This document shows positions 45,335-55,752 of a DNA stretch of 64,000 nt, one piece after another. How positions within the stretch are numbered: position 1 is the first letter of the stretch; every line of letters begins with the position of its first letter. The translations under genes and the position numbers were made by a program. Source of the DNA: Forficula auricularia (taxonomy: Eukaryota > Arthropoda > Insecta > Dermaptera > Forficulidae); the NCBI GenBank assembly GCA_024734495.1, contig JALMQS010000841.1:6011050-6075049 (forward strand), written 5' to 3'. The notes below the pieces were generated by a model. It saw only the letters and a list, made by a program, of their open reading frames with translations. It was not told the DNA's origin and searched no databases.

Positions 45335-45410
45335 CTGTCGGTTTTATACCTTTTTAATCAAATAGTACTTAACTTAAAATTCTAAGAATTCGTACAGTCG
45401 AGAGACGAAT
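45335..45410 (+). repeat. Fragment like the right arm of 43359-44775
   Basis: CGGTTTTATACC, ATAGTACTTAACTTAAAATT and CTAAGAATTCGTAC are close to 44598-44650. This ties the foldback family physically to a hAT coding remnant. Confidence 0.6.
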
Positions 45411-46327
45411 GATCAATGACGAATTTCATATGTGAAATATTTTGGAATATACTAGTATGAGCAACGTTTGTGACCCCAACTTGTATTTGATCGGCGTGTT
45501 TAATTTTTCTTGATACGAAATAATTAAAATTTATAATAAATATATTATTCAATCCACATTTATTGTAAGTCTGTCAAGTGTTCTTGTTTTTTCTAATATA
45601 ATTCTATTCGAATCTATTTCTTTGTTTGTCTCTATGAGCTCCTAGATTAATCCAAACGTAGACAATCGAACATTTATCTTCCTCAGGGCCTCGCCCTCGC
45701 CCCGCTATCAAAACGTTCTCTTTAATAAATGTTTATATAAGTTTAATGGCGAGCATATGATGACTTATTAGTTATTATAATGAAATGCTGACCGGAACTA
45801 TGCCCTCGGTTCCGATCGCTAGTCGAACATGAATCAAAAGCCGGAAGAAAGTCAACCAAGGGAAAATTAGTTATCAATTCATACAAAGAATGGAATAACA
45901 TTTGTTTATCAATTGGATATGAACAACTCACTATACAACCATTATATTTCAAATCAAACTAATAGGAGATAAACCGGAAAGTATTCAGAAAAAATTCCAA
46001 TACCGGTTTAGGAATCGAGAGAGGAAAACAAATCAGTAGCTTGCACATAACCAGTCAACAAATTCACCTTTACTTGATTAAAAAAATCTGTGGTGACTTA
46101 AACACAGCATGTTACCATACTCCTGTCCCTCTTCTTGTATATATTTATATAATTTTATTTTTATTACCATTCACAACAAATACACCTATGTATTGAAATG
46201 TTGTCAAAAAATTGATGTTTTCGCTCAAAAAAAGTTATAATAATAAAACTTGAGCAAAATGCGAGGTAGGTTTCACAAAAAAAAAGAAATAAAACAAATT
46301 GAGTTTTGAATTCTTTAAAAGATAAAT
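45411..46327. other. Unique stretch, no gene called
   Basis: 45660-45960 is somewhat GC-richer and single copy (CAGGGCCTCGCCCTCGCCCC). At 46267 GAGGTAGGTTTCAC is a small piece of the TAGGTTTCAC family. No splice pair or domain seen. Confidence 0.35.
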
Positions 46328-46617
46328 CCGAGGGGTGAACCGCTATTGGAATTAGCTGTATAAGTCTTTGGAATTATTTTGGAATTCATCTATTGTCTTC
46401 TAAATTTATAATTTTTCTCATTAATATATCAAAGAATAATTGATATATCAACGAGAATTATTTTGACAGCGCTTATTTGAAAAAGATATTTATCGCGAGA
46501 CTACTGCGGATGACGCTATTTAAAGATCGATTTATTGTGTTCTACTGGGAAATGAATCTGGAAGTGGAAGTAGGTGTACTCGATATTAGGTCGCGGTTCA
46601 CCCTTCGGTTAAAACTA
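46328..46617. repeat. GAGGGGTGAAC inverted-repeat MITE, copy 2
   Basis: CCGAGGGGTGAACCGC at the left and GCGGTTCACCCTTCGG at the right, with internal TTGGAATTATTTTGGAATTC and CTATTGTCTTCTA as in copy 1. No clear target duplication remains. Confidence 0.7.
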
Positions 46618-48215
46618 TATCGATAAAAAATAAACAAAATCAAATTCATAAATAATAATAATAATAATAGATGTAGCAAGTGAGAATCTCAAATTTCTAA
46701 AAAATTGCATTTTTTTTCAAAACTCTTACATCACTTAAAGGATATAAGATTAAATCAAATTTTAATAAAAAGAAGGTAAAATGACCATCAAAGATCTTTT
46801 TGGATTACTCTGATTTAATAAAAAAAAGTGCTTTCATCACTAGTTTGTGGATTAGCCATGAGTCAAGAAACCAACTGCAAACACCCTCTTAATGCGAGGG
46901 GCTTTAAGTGATATAAAATGATTCTCAAAAAATGCAATTTTTCATTTCTCGGTACGCTATACGCAAATTATAATGATTTAACAATTTTCGTCACCTGTGA
47001 GCCAGAAAGTCGAAACTTATATCACAAAGGTGCAGTTCACTAATACAAACATATATGTTCAATTTGAGTACATTAGTTACAACTGTTTGATAGCTCCCCA
47101 TAGAATTCTAATTTTTCGGATATTCTGTATTTTTGAATCGAATTTTCTGAAGGTAGAATGCTGCAATTCTTATGTTGGAGAATACAAACATTTTGGATCA
47201 GAACGAACTTTCTGAATTTTTTCATCGTTGAGTTATCGTGTAAAACGGAATCCAAAGAGACAGAAATATATCATAGCTGAAAATTATTTTTCTCCTAGTT
47301 TAAGACATTATTATACATATAGTAATAAGAAAACATAATTTTTGAGCAAATTCAATATTTTGACCTGCCTCTAGAGTGTACCAAGCTATAAAAATATCAA
47401 AATTCTGGGTCCTTTGCCTTAGGCTGTTGGTTAATATAGCTTTAAAGTCAAAACAGATGTCATATTTTTACAGCCATTTTAGCTAAAACTTTGGGAGTTG
47501 CACACATTTTCACCAGTTTCGAATTTTGTATCTCTGAGTCTTATGGTTGCGAAACTCAGGGGGGATACATACATATGTACACAACACACACATCAATTTT
47601 TGGCCTCTTTTTGGCCTTTGGAGACCACATTATCTGGATGTATGATCTAAATCCGTTTTCAAACTATTATAAGGGCATCGATTCTTTCCATCTAAAAGTC
47701 ACAAAGTGAAATTACCTTTTTTCACATTGGATATAGAAGCTCTCAAAGTGTCACAACCCTGGCAGGCAATCGCAATACTTCACATTATATCCTATTTCAT
47801 AACATGATGATATAGAATATATGTATATATGAAAGTAAATATTAGGTCCATGTTTCCATTACATTTTTGCCGTAAAAATATTGAGAAAATTAATTAGATA
47901 ATTTTAAAACAATATCGGCAATAAATTAAAAAATAATTTAGATAATTTGTCTATCGATTGATCATTGAAAAAATCATAATAATGAATTATCTATCCTTAA
48001 AAATATCTATTATAAAAATAAAATTCAAAAAAAAAGTGTTGCATTTTTAGTAACGGGTAGTGTTTGATATCTTATTATAGCGGGTTAAGTGAATGTCATG
48101 TAATGTGCACACCAGCTTATAATATTTCATTTATTTAATTTTTGCCATAAAATTGAAAAATAAAATATGGGAATTTTTTTAGCAATTGATATTTGATAAA
48201 AATATTTTATTCCAG
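46618..48215. other. AT-rich stretch, nothing recognised
   Basis: (AAT)n at about 46650-46670. Open frames at 46997-47215 and 47491-47709 have no recognisable motifs. It ends with the plausible intron end AATATTTTATTCCAG before 48216. Confidence 0.4.
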
Positions 48216-48325
48216 CACGCGTGCCTGGCTGGACTAACGGGTTATTTCGCCAGCCGAGCTCCAGCCGGAGCTGGCAAGTGACGCGCGGCAACGTTTCGGC
48301 AGCAAATCGGCCATTTCATCAAAAG
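48216..48325 (+). other. Candidate exon (transcript model A, exon 3)
   Basis: A sharply GC-rich 110-base block lies between ATTTTATTCCAG and AAAAG|GTAAAT. Only one frame is open throughout, the one in which the first two bases complete a codon begun in the previous exon. It gives 36 codons, starting RVPGWTNGLFRQPSSSRSWQ and ending NRPFHQK, and ends on a codon boundary. That phase fits exon 20429-20480. Minus-strand splice signals are absent. The peptide is Arg/Ser-rich and not recognised. The next exon was not found, and the combined frame has no ATG, so coding status is open. Confidence 0.45.
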
Positions 48326-48719
48326 GTAAATTATAATCAACAATATTATTTTATAATATCTCTCCATATATATGATTAATGCGTTTATGAATAATAAGAA
48401 AAATATTATCACCGATGCAACTTAATTAATATTTAATTCTTCTGACTCAAAGTTTTTAATTAATAATAATATATGTGTACATATATAATTACTTCTATTA
48501 TAATTTATCTATATAAAAATGTATATTTATGAAACTACTATTAATGTTGAATTAAAAAAATTAATATGCTACGTTTCGACAAATGTTTTGATCATTTTCA
48601 AAGCGTGTTAAAAAGTTTTTCAAAACTTTTTTAGGAACTTGGTGTTGGTTCTATATAAAGCATTTTAAATAAGAGTTAATTATAATACTAAAAAGGTTTC
48701 CCATAAATAAAACAAACAT

Positions 48720-48862
48720 ATTTTATGAGATTTATCTCGATATATATTTCGGGTTATTATCAACCCATCTTCAGGAGATACAAGAAATAACAGTTTTCTT
48801 GTATCTCCTGAAGATGGCTTGATAATCCGAATTATATTTTGAGATAAAACGTTTTTCAAACT
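48720..48862. repeat. Foldback with facing hammerhead-like cassettes
   Basis: Two copies meet around a centre near 48795: CTCCTGAAGATGGGTTGATA on minus and CTCCTGAAGATGGCTTGATA on plus. The minus copy has GGGTT pairing with AACCC across GATAAT, then GAAA and an AT run; the plus copy has lost GAAA (CCGAAT). Flanking TTATCTCGATATATA is mirrored by ATATTTTGAGATAA. Confidence 0.75.
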
Positions 48863-48967
48863 TAATAATAGCCATTCTCCTAAATTTTTTGAAAATTGTT
48901 TATTAATGAGAGACATCTTTGTGCTCTAAGTCTAAAATTACAGACAAATATATAATACTAACTGAGA

Positions 48968-49145
48968 AGCCCGCCCCTTGCACCCCACCCCTGAACCCCA
49001 TTCCACCTCCGCACCACCCTGCACCCCACTTCGCACCCTTCCCCCCATTCCACCCCTACACCCACCCCGGACCCCTTGCACCCCATCCTTCATTCAACCC
49101 CCGAACCCCTACCACCGCACCCCAACCCTATTCCACCTCCCCTCA
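48968..49145. repeat. C-rich imperfect minisatellite
   Basis: ACCCC-type units with ATTCCACC and GCACCCC variants over about 180 bases. Two overlapping Pro-rich open frames result from composition and are not called as genes. Confidence 0.6.
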
Positions 49146-50429
49146 TGCTGTCCAAAAAAGTATCCTTCATTTTTTGAAATTTTATTTTAAACTTCGCTGT
49201 TTCTTGCAAATTTTATCGAATACGGCATCATTTTCGTAATTTTTCAAATTTAACATCAGATTTTATGACACACTATGAAAATACGTTAAATGTTTGAAAT
49301 TTTAGGGATGTGCCGCATCCACAGCAACCATGAACCGTACGCCACTGATACAAATCTTATATAGAAAACAATCTTAAAACTTTTATTCAAAATCCAATCA
49401 TGATCATAAATTTTAAAAGATTTATATTTATAAAAACAATCAATACAAATTTTTCAATATATATGTATATAATATTAGTATAAGTTCAAAAGTGTTTATA
49501 GGTATAAAAGAAGTTTGAGAGAAAGATAACAATATTGGAAATATATTTTATTTTATATTTAACGGAAAATCTCTTTGAATTTCTTTTATGAGTAACAAAA
49601 TATAATTTCATATTATTTTGCTGACCAGAAGAATAGGGTCCGGGGTTAAGGGTTGATCGCGTTAGGGGATGAGAAGTTTTCATTCAATCTCCGACCCACC
49701 CCTCACTTGGTCCACATTCTTCGTTCGATCGGAAAAATTGGATATCATAAGTTATTGCATATTGTTTTTTCTTTTTTATTCTCTGGTAGGAAGTGGGGTT
49801 GGAAATCTCTCTTTCCCCCTATGGAATGTGATTGAGAAGACGACGACATCATCATCATCATCATCATCAGCCCCGTTCATCCTTTCAATCCCAACAGACA
49901 GATAAGAGTCCCTCCGGGTCATATCCAAATATATTCCCTCGTAATTTTTTCAAGAGGAATAAAAAATAAATAGGTCTGATCAATAAACATAAAAAGTGAA
50001 TGATACAATGATTTTGTCTGATTTTGATGGGAAATATATTTTTTTTTTTATATTTGTCACTAGTATTTTCACCTAATCAATTTCAAACGATTTTCTTTCC
50101 TAAAATAAACCCAACATTAAAAAAAATCGATCATTTTTTATTGTATATATATGGTACCTACTATAAAAATCGATACGAAAATGAACACACCGTGAAGATG
50201 CAGCACCTATTGGTCTTGATAAGCCCTTGCCTTATCAAAAAGAAGACCATAATTAAGGAGAGAGGGGTGAAACGAAAGTGACTGATCTTCCTTAAGTGTT
50301 TATAAGGTCTGAAGATTATACAACTCAGGAAAGAAGAGGGCAGGGAGAGAGTTTTTCCGAAAAGTCATAGGGATAAAAGTATTTGGTAATAGAACTAATG
50401 AACCAGTCCGATATATGGTATATATTTAC
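49146..50429. other. AT-rich stretch with (ATC)n run
   Basis: 49848-49869 is a (CAT)n microsatellite. Frames at 49486-49683, 49653-49905 and 50024-50281 show no family signature. Confidence 0.4.
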
Positions 50430-50516
50430 AGAAATGGAAGTTTTAAAAAAGTTTTTATAGGCCTCAATATTATTTCGGGTGATTAATCCATCTTCAGGAT
50501 TACATAGACTGTCTAT

Positions 50517-51019
50517 TAGGGTGGTCCTTATTTTGGGTATTTTCGAATTTGTACGCGGATAAGGACTCAAATGGCTCGAAATAATTAACCAAAAATATCC
50601 CACAAGTTTCAAGTCTCTATCTCAATTATCACCTGTGACCCCAGCGATGTAAGTTTCTCATCTAAATAGTCTATAACTTAGTAACACTAAGATATAGGAG
50701 TATTTTATCTAGCTGTAACTCCAAAATTATAATAGCTAAAAATCTGTAATAATTTTGATGGATAGCTAGTTTTATATGGTAAGAATAAAGTCTACAGAGT
50801 TTGAAATTTTTTGAACCATTACTTTGGCCGGAATAAAAAAATTGATATTTTAATGCCAAAAACCCCATGTTATTTAGATGAGAAACTTACATCGCTGGGG
50901 GCACAGGCTATAATTGAGATAGAGACTTGAAACTTGGGGGATATTTTTTTTATTTATTTCGAACCATTGAGCCCTTGTCCGCGTAAAATTTAAAAATACC
51001 CAAAATAAGGAGCACCCTA
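50517..51019. repeat. Palindromic MITE (TAGGGTGNTCCTTATTTTGG ends)
   Basis: Left TAGGGTGGTCCTTATTTTGGG and right CCCAAAATAAGGAGCACCCTA, as in Tc1/mariner-type MITEs that duplicate TA. Arms of about 150 bases include AGACTTGAAACTT and ATGTAAGTTTCTCATCT words. A relative is at 54272-54921. Confidence 0.75.
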
Positions 51020-51029
51020 CTGTCTATGT

Positions 51030-51698
51030 CAGGGGTGGCCACAATGTGGCTCTCGAGCCGCATGCGGCTCTTCAGTCAATCTCGTGCGGCTCTTGAACCC
51101 TCTTGAATAATACTGATTTTAGAAAGAATAATAATTAAATTAAAAAAATAATAATACAAAAATTAAATTAAGAGAGAAACTAGAATTGCCAGAGAATGAA
51201 TGACTAAAAGGATTCAAACGAAGTGGCCTTTCGGCCATAGAGTTTTGGAAGAAGGTCCCTTAAGATAAAAATACCCACTAACAAAAGAATGTGCTAAGAG
51301 AATAATCTCAATATTTGGAACTAGTTATGTGTGCGAATCACTGTACTCAACTCTTAAGTTCATTAAATCTAAATATCGATCCGAACTAACTGATGAACAT
51401 TTAGGTGAACTCGTGAGAACTGCGCTTACCAATTATCAGCCAGATTTCAAACAACAGCCAACATGAACACTGGTAAAAGCACTTCTAAAAAGTAAAATAT
51501 TAATTCTTTTTTTTATTGTAATTGAACACTAATGTTATAAGTAAAGCAAAAAATAAATGTTACTTCATTTTAGTATTTGATAAAATAAAAAATGTCTTTT
51601 TTTAATAAATCATTAATTAATCTCCAAACAATGTGGCTCGCTTTGAAACAGTTTTATAAATTTACGGCTCTCAAAGTTAAGGTCAGTGGCCACCCCTG
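51030..51698 (+). mobile_element. hAT-type element with exact 8-bp target duplication
   Basis: CAGGGGTGGCCACAATGTGG start and GTCAGTGGCCACCCCTG end. GTCTATGT is duplicated at 51022-51029 and 51699-51706. Carries the transposase tail at 51269-51466, so it is an internally deleted copy of an autonomous element. Confidence 0.9.
51269..51466 (+). pseudogene. hAT transposase C-terminal dimerisation domain, truncated
   Basis: After an in-frame stop at 51266-51268 the frame is open for 65 codons to TGA at 51464-51466. It reads KYPLTKECAKRIISIFGTSY, then VCESLYSTLKFIKSKYRSEL, then TDEHLGELVRTALTNYQPDF. The hallmarks of the hAT C-terminal (dimerisation) region are plain: a SIFGTSY.CES..ST.K.IKSKYRS.LTDEHL core followed by R.ALTNYQPDFK. 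It belongs to the ZBED5-type/Charlie-like branch. The catalytic N-terminal two-thirds is gone, and the frame sits near the middle of a 669-bp deleted copy. Function lost. Confidence 0.85.
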
Positions 51699-51770
51699 GT
51701 CTATGTACTCCTGATGATGGGCTAACAACCCGAAATATATTGAGGATTATAAAAACTTTTTTAAGTCTTT

Positions 51771-52795
51771 CATTTTTTGAAACACCACAAAAACTCCACT
51801 TAATTTTAATTTACATTATGTTTTATTGTAAACCAACTCCGCACTCTTCTTACTTGAAATGTTGTTATTTCTCCACAAATACCACAAAGGATTGTTTGGA
51901 GTCAGCGAATTGAAAAACAAGCTTTTGAGGAGAATTACGGATTTTATCTTATCTGGGTACATTCCGTGATAGTATTTAGTGTATTTAGAACAAAGAAAAA
52001 TGCAAAGACGTTCCTTCTATGGGCCGGAGACTAGAGGGAATTAAAAACGTCGAGTCACCTATTAGTCCTATATGATTCATTACTACTACAATGCTTAAAG
52101 TGTTTACTTTATGCTGATTGTACATTCTTAATGATATATTATAATATGAATTTACGACGTTTCGACTCTTAATTCTCGAGTCTTTTTCAATACCTATTTT
52201 GAGTGACTGGGAGACAAAAACTAGTTGATTCATGAATCCTACTAGTTGTTTACAAGTTAATATAAACACGAGTCACGACTTCAGTAGCCTCATTAAAACA
52301 CAATTTAAAAATCAAGACAGTTCTAGTTTAATTATTTAACAAGAGAATGAAGCAGTCAACATTATCACTATATTCAATTTCCATTATAATAAAGGAAATT
52401 TTACTGATCTTTATGTTTCAAGGTCCCATGATTTCAAAAAAGTAAGTTGTTTTTTACATCTCACTGTTTTTATTTTATATTTATCAATAATATTACCAAT
52501 ATTCTGGCTATACCTACTGGTGAACTAGCACATCTAATTCTAACAAAATTGTTGAATGAATATTTATGAAATCTCGAATTTCAAGGTTTTGGCTAATTTA
52601 ACGAGAAAATAATTTAGCCAAATTTTTAAACTTATTTTTTTAGAGTAGGTACATTTTATAGTAACTTATTTAGTTATTTCAAAATTTCTCATAGTTTTAA
52701 CGATTTCGTTAAAAAAAATTGAATAAAATTAATATAATTTAAGTCCTAATATTTCCCTTTTATGTATTGAAATTAACGATTTAGTTATTTATTTA
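51771..52795. other. AT-rich stretch with a GAAACGTC cassette
   Basis: At 52152-52192 on minus, GACTC pairs with GAGTC across about 9 bases, followed by GAAAC and GTC, but the first core block is TTGAAAAA instead of CTGANGA. This is a decayed hammerhead-like cassette. No gene in the rest. Confidence 0.45.
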
Positions 52796-53346
52796 TAGTA
52801 CAAGATCCTACTTACGTCGACCTTCACCTATCGAGTTTCCTAATGAAATTAATATTTTGATAATATAATGTATTAATAAACAAAACTTGATAGGGTCGAC
52901 ATCCAATTTCTCTGCATAGCTATATTATCTAATTTATTAGATTTATTTATTTTTATTTATTTATTATTTATTTTTTTTATTTTTTTTTAATTATCTACAT
53001 TTTCATATATAACATTAAAGGAAACTCTATAACTATAAAATATTAATTCGAAGTTACCTGTTGATAACCTGTCTACCTGGACTTATGCATTGAAAAAAGA
53101 TGGTGACCCAACTTTGGCATTTTATATACATATTTTAATCTCGATTGGTAATATATTTATCCGGAAACTCGATAACTACATTTATGTAATAAAATTAACA
53201 ACTTTAATTTGTTATTAAAAATACCTAGGCAGGGAAATTGGATGTCGACTCGTTTTGTTTATTAATAGGTACATTATATTATCAAAATATTAATTTAATT
53301 AGGAAACTCGATAGGTGAAGGTCGACCTAAGTCGGGATCTTAGACT
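52796..53346. repeat. Foldback MITE (CGTCGACCTTCACCTATCGAG arms)
   Basis: TACGTCGACCTTCACCTATC, GAGTTTCCTAAT and ATTAATATTTTGATAATATA on the left are mirrored by TATATTATCAAAATATTAAT and GATAGGTGAAGGTCGACCTA on the right. Arms of about 130 bases around an AT-rich centre of about 280 bases. Confidence 0.75.
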
Positions 53347-54271
53347 ATAATATGAAAGTTTAAAATTATTCATAAAGCATAAAAGAATAATTATATCGTC
53401 AAAAATAAAGAATTTTTGGAAAATCGCCTATTATTGGGAATCGTTTTCATCAGAGCTAAGAGATAAAATAAAGTAGTGTAAATATGTATACGTATAAATA
53501 CAATTCATTAAACATCTATAAATGGGCCGCTCAAACCGGAAGCTGTTTCTATTATTTAATAAAGGTATAATATGTACCAATTTATATTTTATTGTACTTC
53601 TTTTTTATGGTCGAATAATTTCAACAATTTTTGTTTTTGTCTAGCAATATTGACACATTTCCATATGAGGAACTTCAGAGAATTTAAATTAAATACAGAA
53701 GTTAATAGATTTTGACCGGAAATACTTCGATGACCAATACACTAATCACTAGCTCCTCGACTATAATTGTGACTTCAATTCAGATAAGAATAATTAATAA
53801 TTGTGAGAAATGAAAATGTATCCACGTCCCTACATGTATGTGTATGTGAATGTGATGGCAGTTTTCCAGCTGGCTGCCTCCACAACGAAAGGGTTGCGCA
53901 GGAAAGTGGGGTTAAGTACTAAAGAAGGGCGTCTGTCCGTCCGTCCGTCTGCCTCTCTGTCGGGAAACAAGAGATGACGAATGCGACTTGTAAATTGACA
54001 CTTGGCAAGGGTGGGTTTTCAAGTCAATCCTTTTAACTTACATCCATACACAGCGAAAGAGAGAGGACGAGACACTTGTTAACCCTTGATTAAAATTCAC
54101 GGTCACCTGATCTATCCAAGAAGGATCAAATGTTGCCTCTTCATTATTAATTATATCTGCTAGTTATGATTAAAAGCTTGCCGTCGGGATTGTTTAATGA
54201 AATCCTTTAATAACTCAAGGGCGTAAGGCTAACAATGAATAGGTGGGTTCACTATCACATAACAAGTATAA
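53347..54271. other. Unique stretch with a GC-richer island
   Basis: 53830-54250 is single copy and GC-richer, with (CCGT)n at about 53935-53950, a CAGCTGG E-box-like word and GATTAAAAGCTTGCCGTCGG. No splice pair or coding frame. Candidate conserved non-coding sequence. Confidence 0.35.
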
Positions 54272-54921
54272 TAGGGTGCTCCTTATTTTGGATATTTTCG
54301 AATATTTACGCTGACAGGGGCTCATATTGTTAGAAATAAATAAAAAAAAAAATCCTCAAAGTTTCACGTCCCTATCTCAATTTTAACCTAGTGCTACACA
54401 GCGATAAAGTTCCCCATCTAAATAACATGGGGTTTTTGGCATTGAACGAGCAATTTTTTATTCCGGCCAAAGCAATGGTTCAAAAAATTTGAAACTCTGT
54501 AGACTTTATTCTTATAATAGCTCTCCCTCATAATTTGTTCAGATTTTAAGCTAATATAATTTTGGAGTCTATAACTTACTAATACTATTATAAGATATAG
54601 CAGTAATTTATCTAGATGTAACTCCAAAATTGTAATAGCTAAAAATCTGTAAAAATTCTGAAGGATAGCTATTATTATACGGATAATGTCTACAGAGTTT
54701 CAATTTTTTTGAACCATTACTTTGGGCGGAATAAAAAATTGATCGTTCAATTCCAAAAAAACCCCATGTTATTTAGATGGGAAATTTAATCCCTGAGTAG
54801 CACTGGGTTAAAATTGAGATAGAGACTTGAAACTTAGAGGATATTTTTTTTATTCATTTCTAACCATATGAGCCCCTGTTAGCGTAAATATTCGAAAATA
54901 TCCAAATTAAGGAATATCCTA
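54272..54921. repeat. Palindromic MITE (TAGGGTGCTCCTTATTTTGG ends), second copy
   Basis: TAGGGTGCTCCTTATTTTGG and CCAAATTAAGGAATATCCTA ends. Arms include TCCCCATCTAAATAACATGG and its mirror, and AGAGACTTGAAACTT. It is related to 50517-51019 but longer, with an internal direct repeat (TTTATCTAGATGTAACTCCA type). Confidence 0.75.
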
Positions 54922-54979
54922 AATTATAATATTAAAGATTTCAAGTTGCCGATAGTAATAGATTTAAATTTTCTTAGAA

Positions 54980-55400
54980 AATCATTAGACAGTGTCATCA
55001 ATTAGATCCGATGGAATGGATTATTTGTCATTATGTCAGAAGGGTTGTTTTTCACCCCCTCGGGAATTGATTCAAAATTTTAAACACTCAACCACCTTTA
55101 TTTAAACTATTTATATGCCATGGATATGTGTTTAAATTTATAATCACTTGATCGCGAAATTTTACAAATTAAGATTTAAAACTTTGAGTAAAATATTTTA
55201 CGTGTTTACATATCTTAGAGAGGTTTGCACCTCACTGGGTAGCCAAATGGGCAGGATTGTTGTTACTGGCACTCGGGCTCGATTCCCGGAGGGGTGATAA
55301 ACAACCCTTCTGACATAATTAAAAATAATCCATTCCATCGGATCTAATAGATTACAGACACTCTCTAATGATTTTCTAAGAAGTATAATATTATTTATCA
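54980..55400. repeat. Inverted repeat with tRNA-like centre
   Basis: GATCCGATGGAATGGATTAT and CAGAAGGGTTGTTT on the left are mirrored by AACAACCCTTCTGAC and ATAATCCATTCCATCGGATC on the right. At 55221-55312 a plus tRNA-like unit has A-box-like TGGGTAGCCAAATGGG and B-box GGGCTCGATTCCC. Similar in plan to 38985-39470. Confidence 0.6.
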
Positions 55401-55564
55401 TCAGTTCGTAATCTTAAATACATATAGGTTCAGTCTACCTCTAACATGTGACAGTTATGTGCATAAACCACCTCAAATTCAAATCTGAAATTGTCACAAT
55501 CTAACAGCTATTTTTAATAAGGATAAATCGCCCTCCAGACATTTTCATTCCGAGGTAGAAAAAC
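55401..55564. other. Spacer, nothing recognised
   Basis: AT-rich, no feature seen. Confidence 0.4.
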
Positions 55565-55752
55565 CAACCCTTAAAGCTGAAAAAAATCACGAGAGATTGT
55601 CAACTACTGAATCTGAGATTTTAAGGATCATAATTGAGGATTTAATGGAAGGCAGTCCAGGAATAAATAAAAAGATTATTTTCAATTATTGGAAGGTTTT
55701 CTTTTTACACCTTTTGATCAGACGTTTCGGTGGATCTTCCCTCCTTTTTCAG
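55565..55752 (-). repeat. Repeat fragment with GAAACGTC cassette, reverse of 18250
   Basis: ATGGAAGGCAGTCCAGG (55645) is the reverse complement of 18470-18486. On minus CTGAAAAAGGAGGG is followed by CACCGAAACGTCTG (55731-55721), parallel to the cassette at 18358. The open frame at 55689-55877 crosses it and is not coding-like. Confidence 0.5.

Larger units (their letters stand above)
50430..51770. mobile_element. Inverted-ended element with hammerhead-like cassettes at both ends, hosting two transposons
   Basis: Left end AAAAAAGTTTTTATAGGCCTC with minus cassette (CTGAAGA 50497-50491, GAAA 50476-50473). Right end mirrored as GAGGATTATAAAAACTTTTTT with plus cassette (CTGATGA 51711-51717, extra T, GGG..CCC, GAAA 51732-51735). 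Between them lie a TA-flanked palindromic MITE (50517-51019) and a hAT copy (51030-51698). Removing these leaves a short foldback like 48720-48862. Confidence 0.7.

Noticed and set aside
48919..49239. Pro-rich open frames of 106 and 70 codons
   Set aside because: Two frames are open at once because of a C-rich minisatellite, a composition effect.
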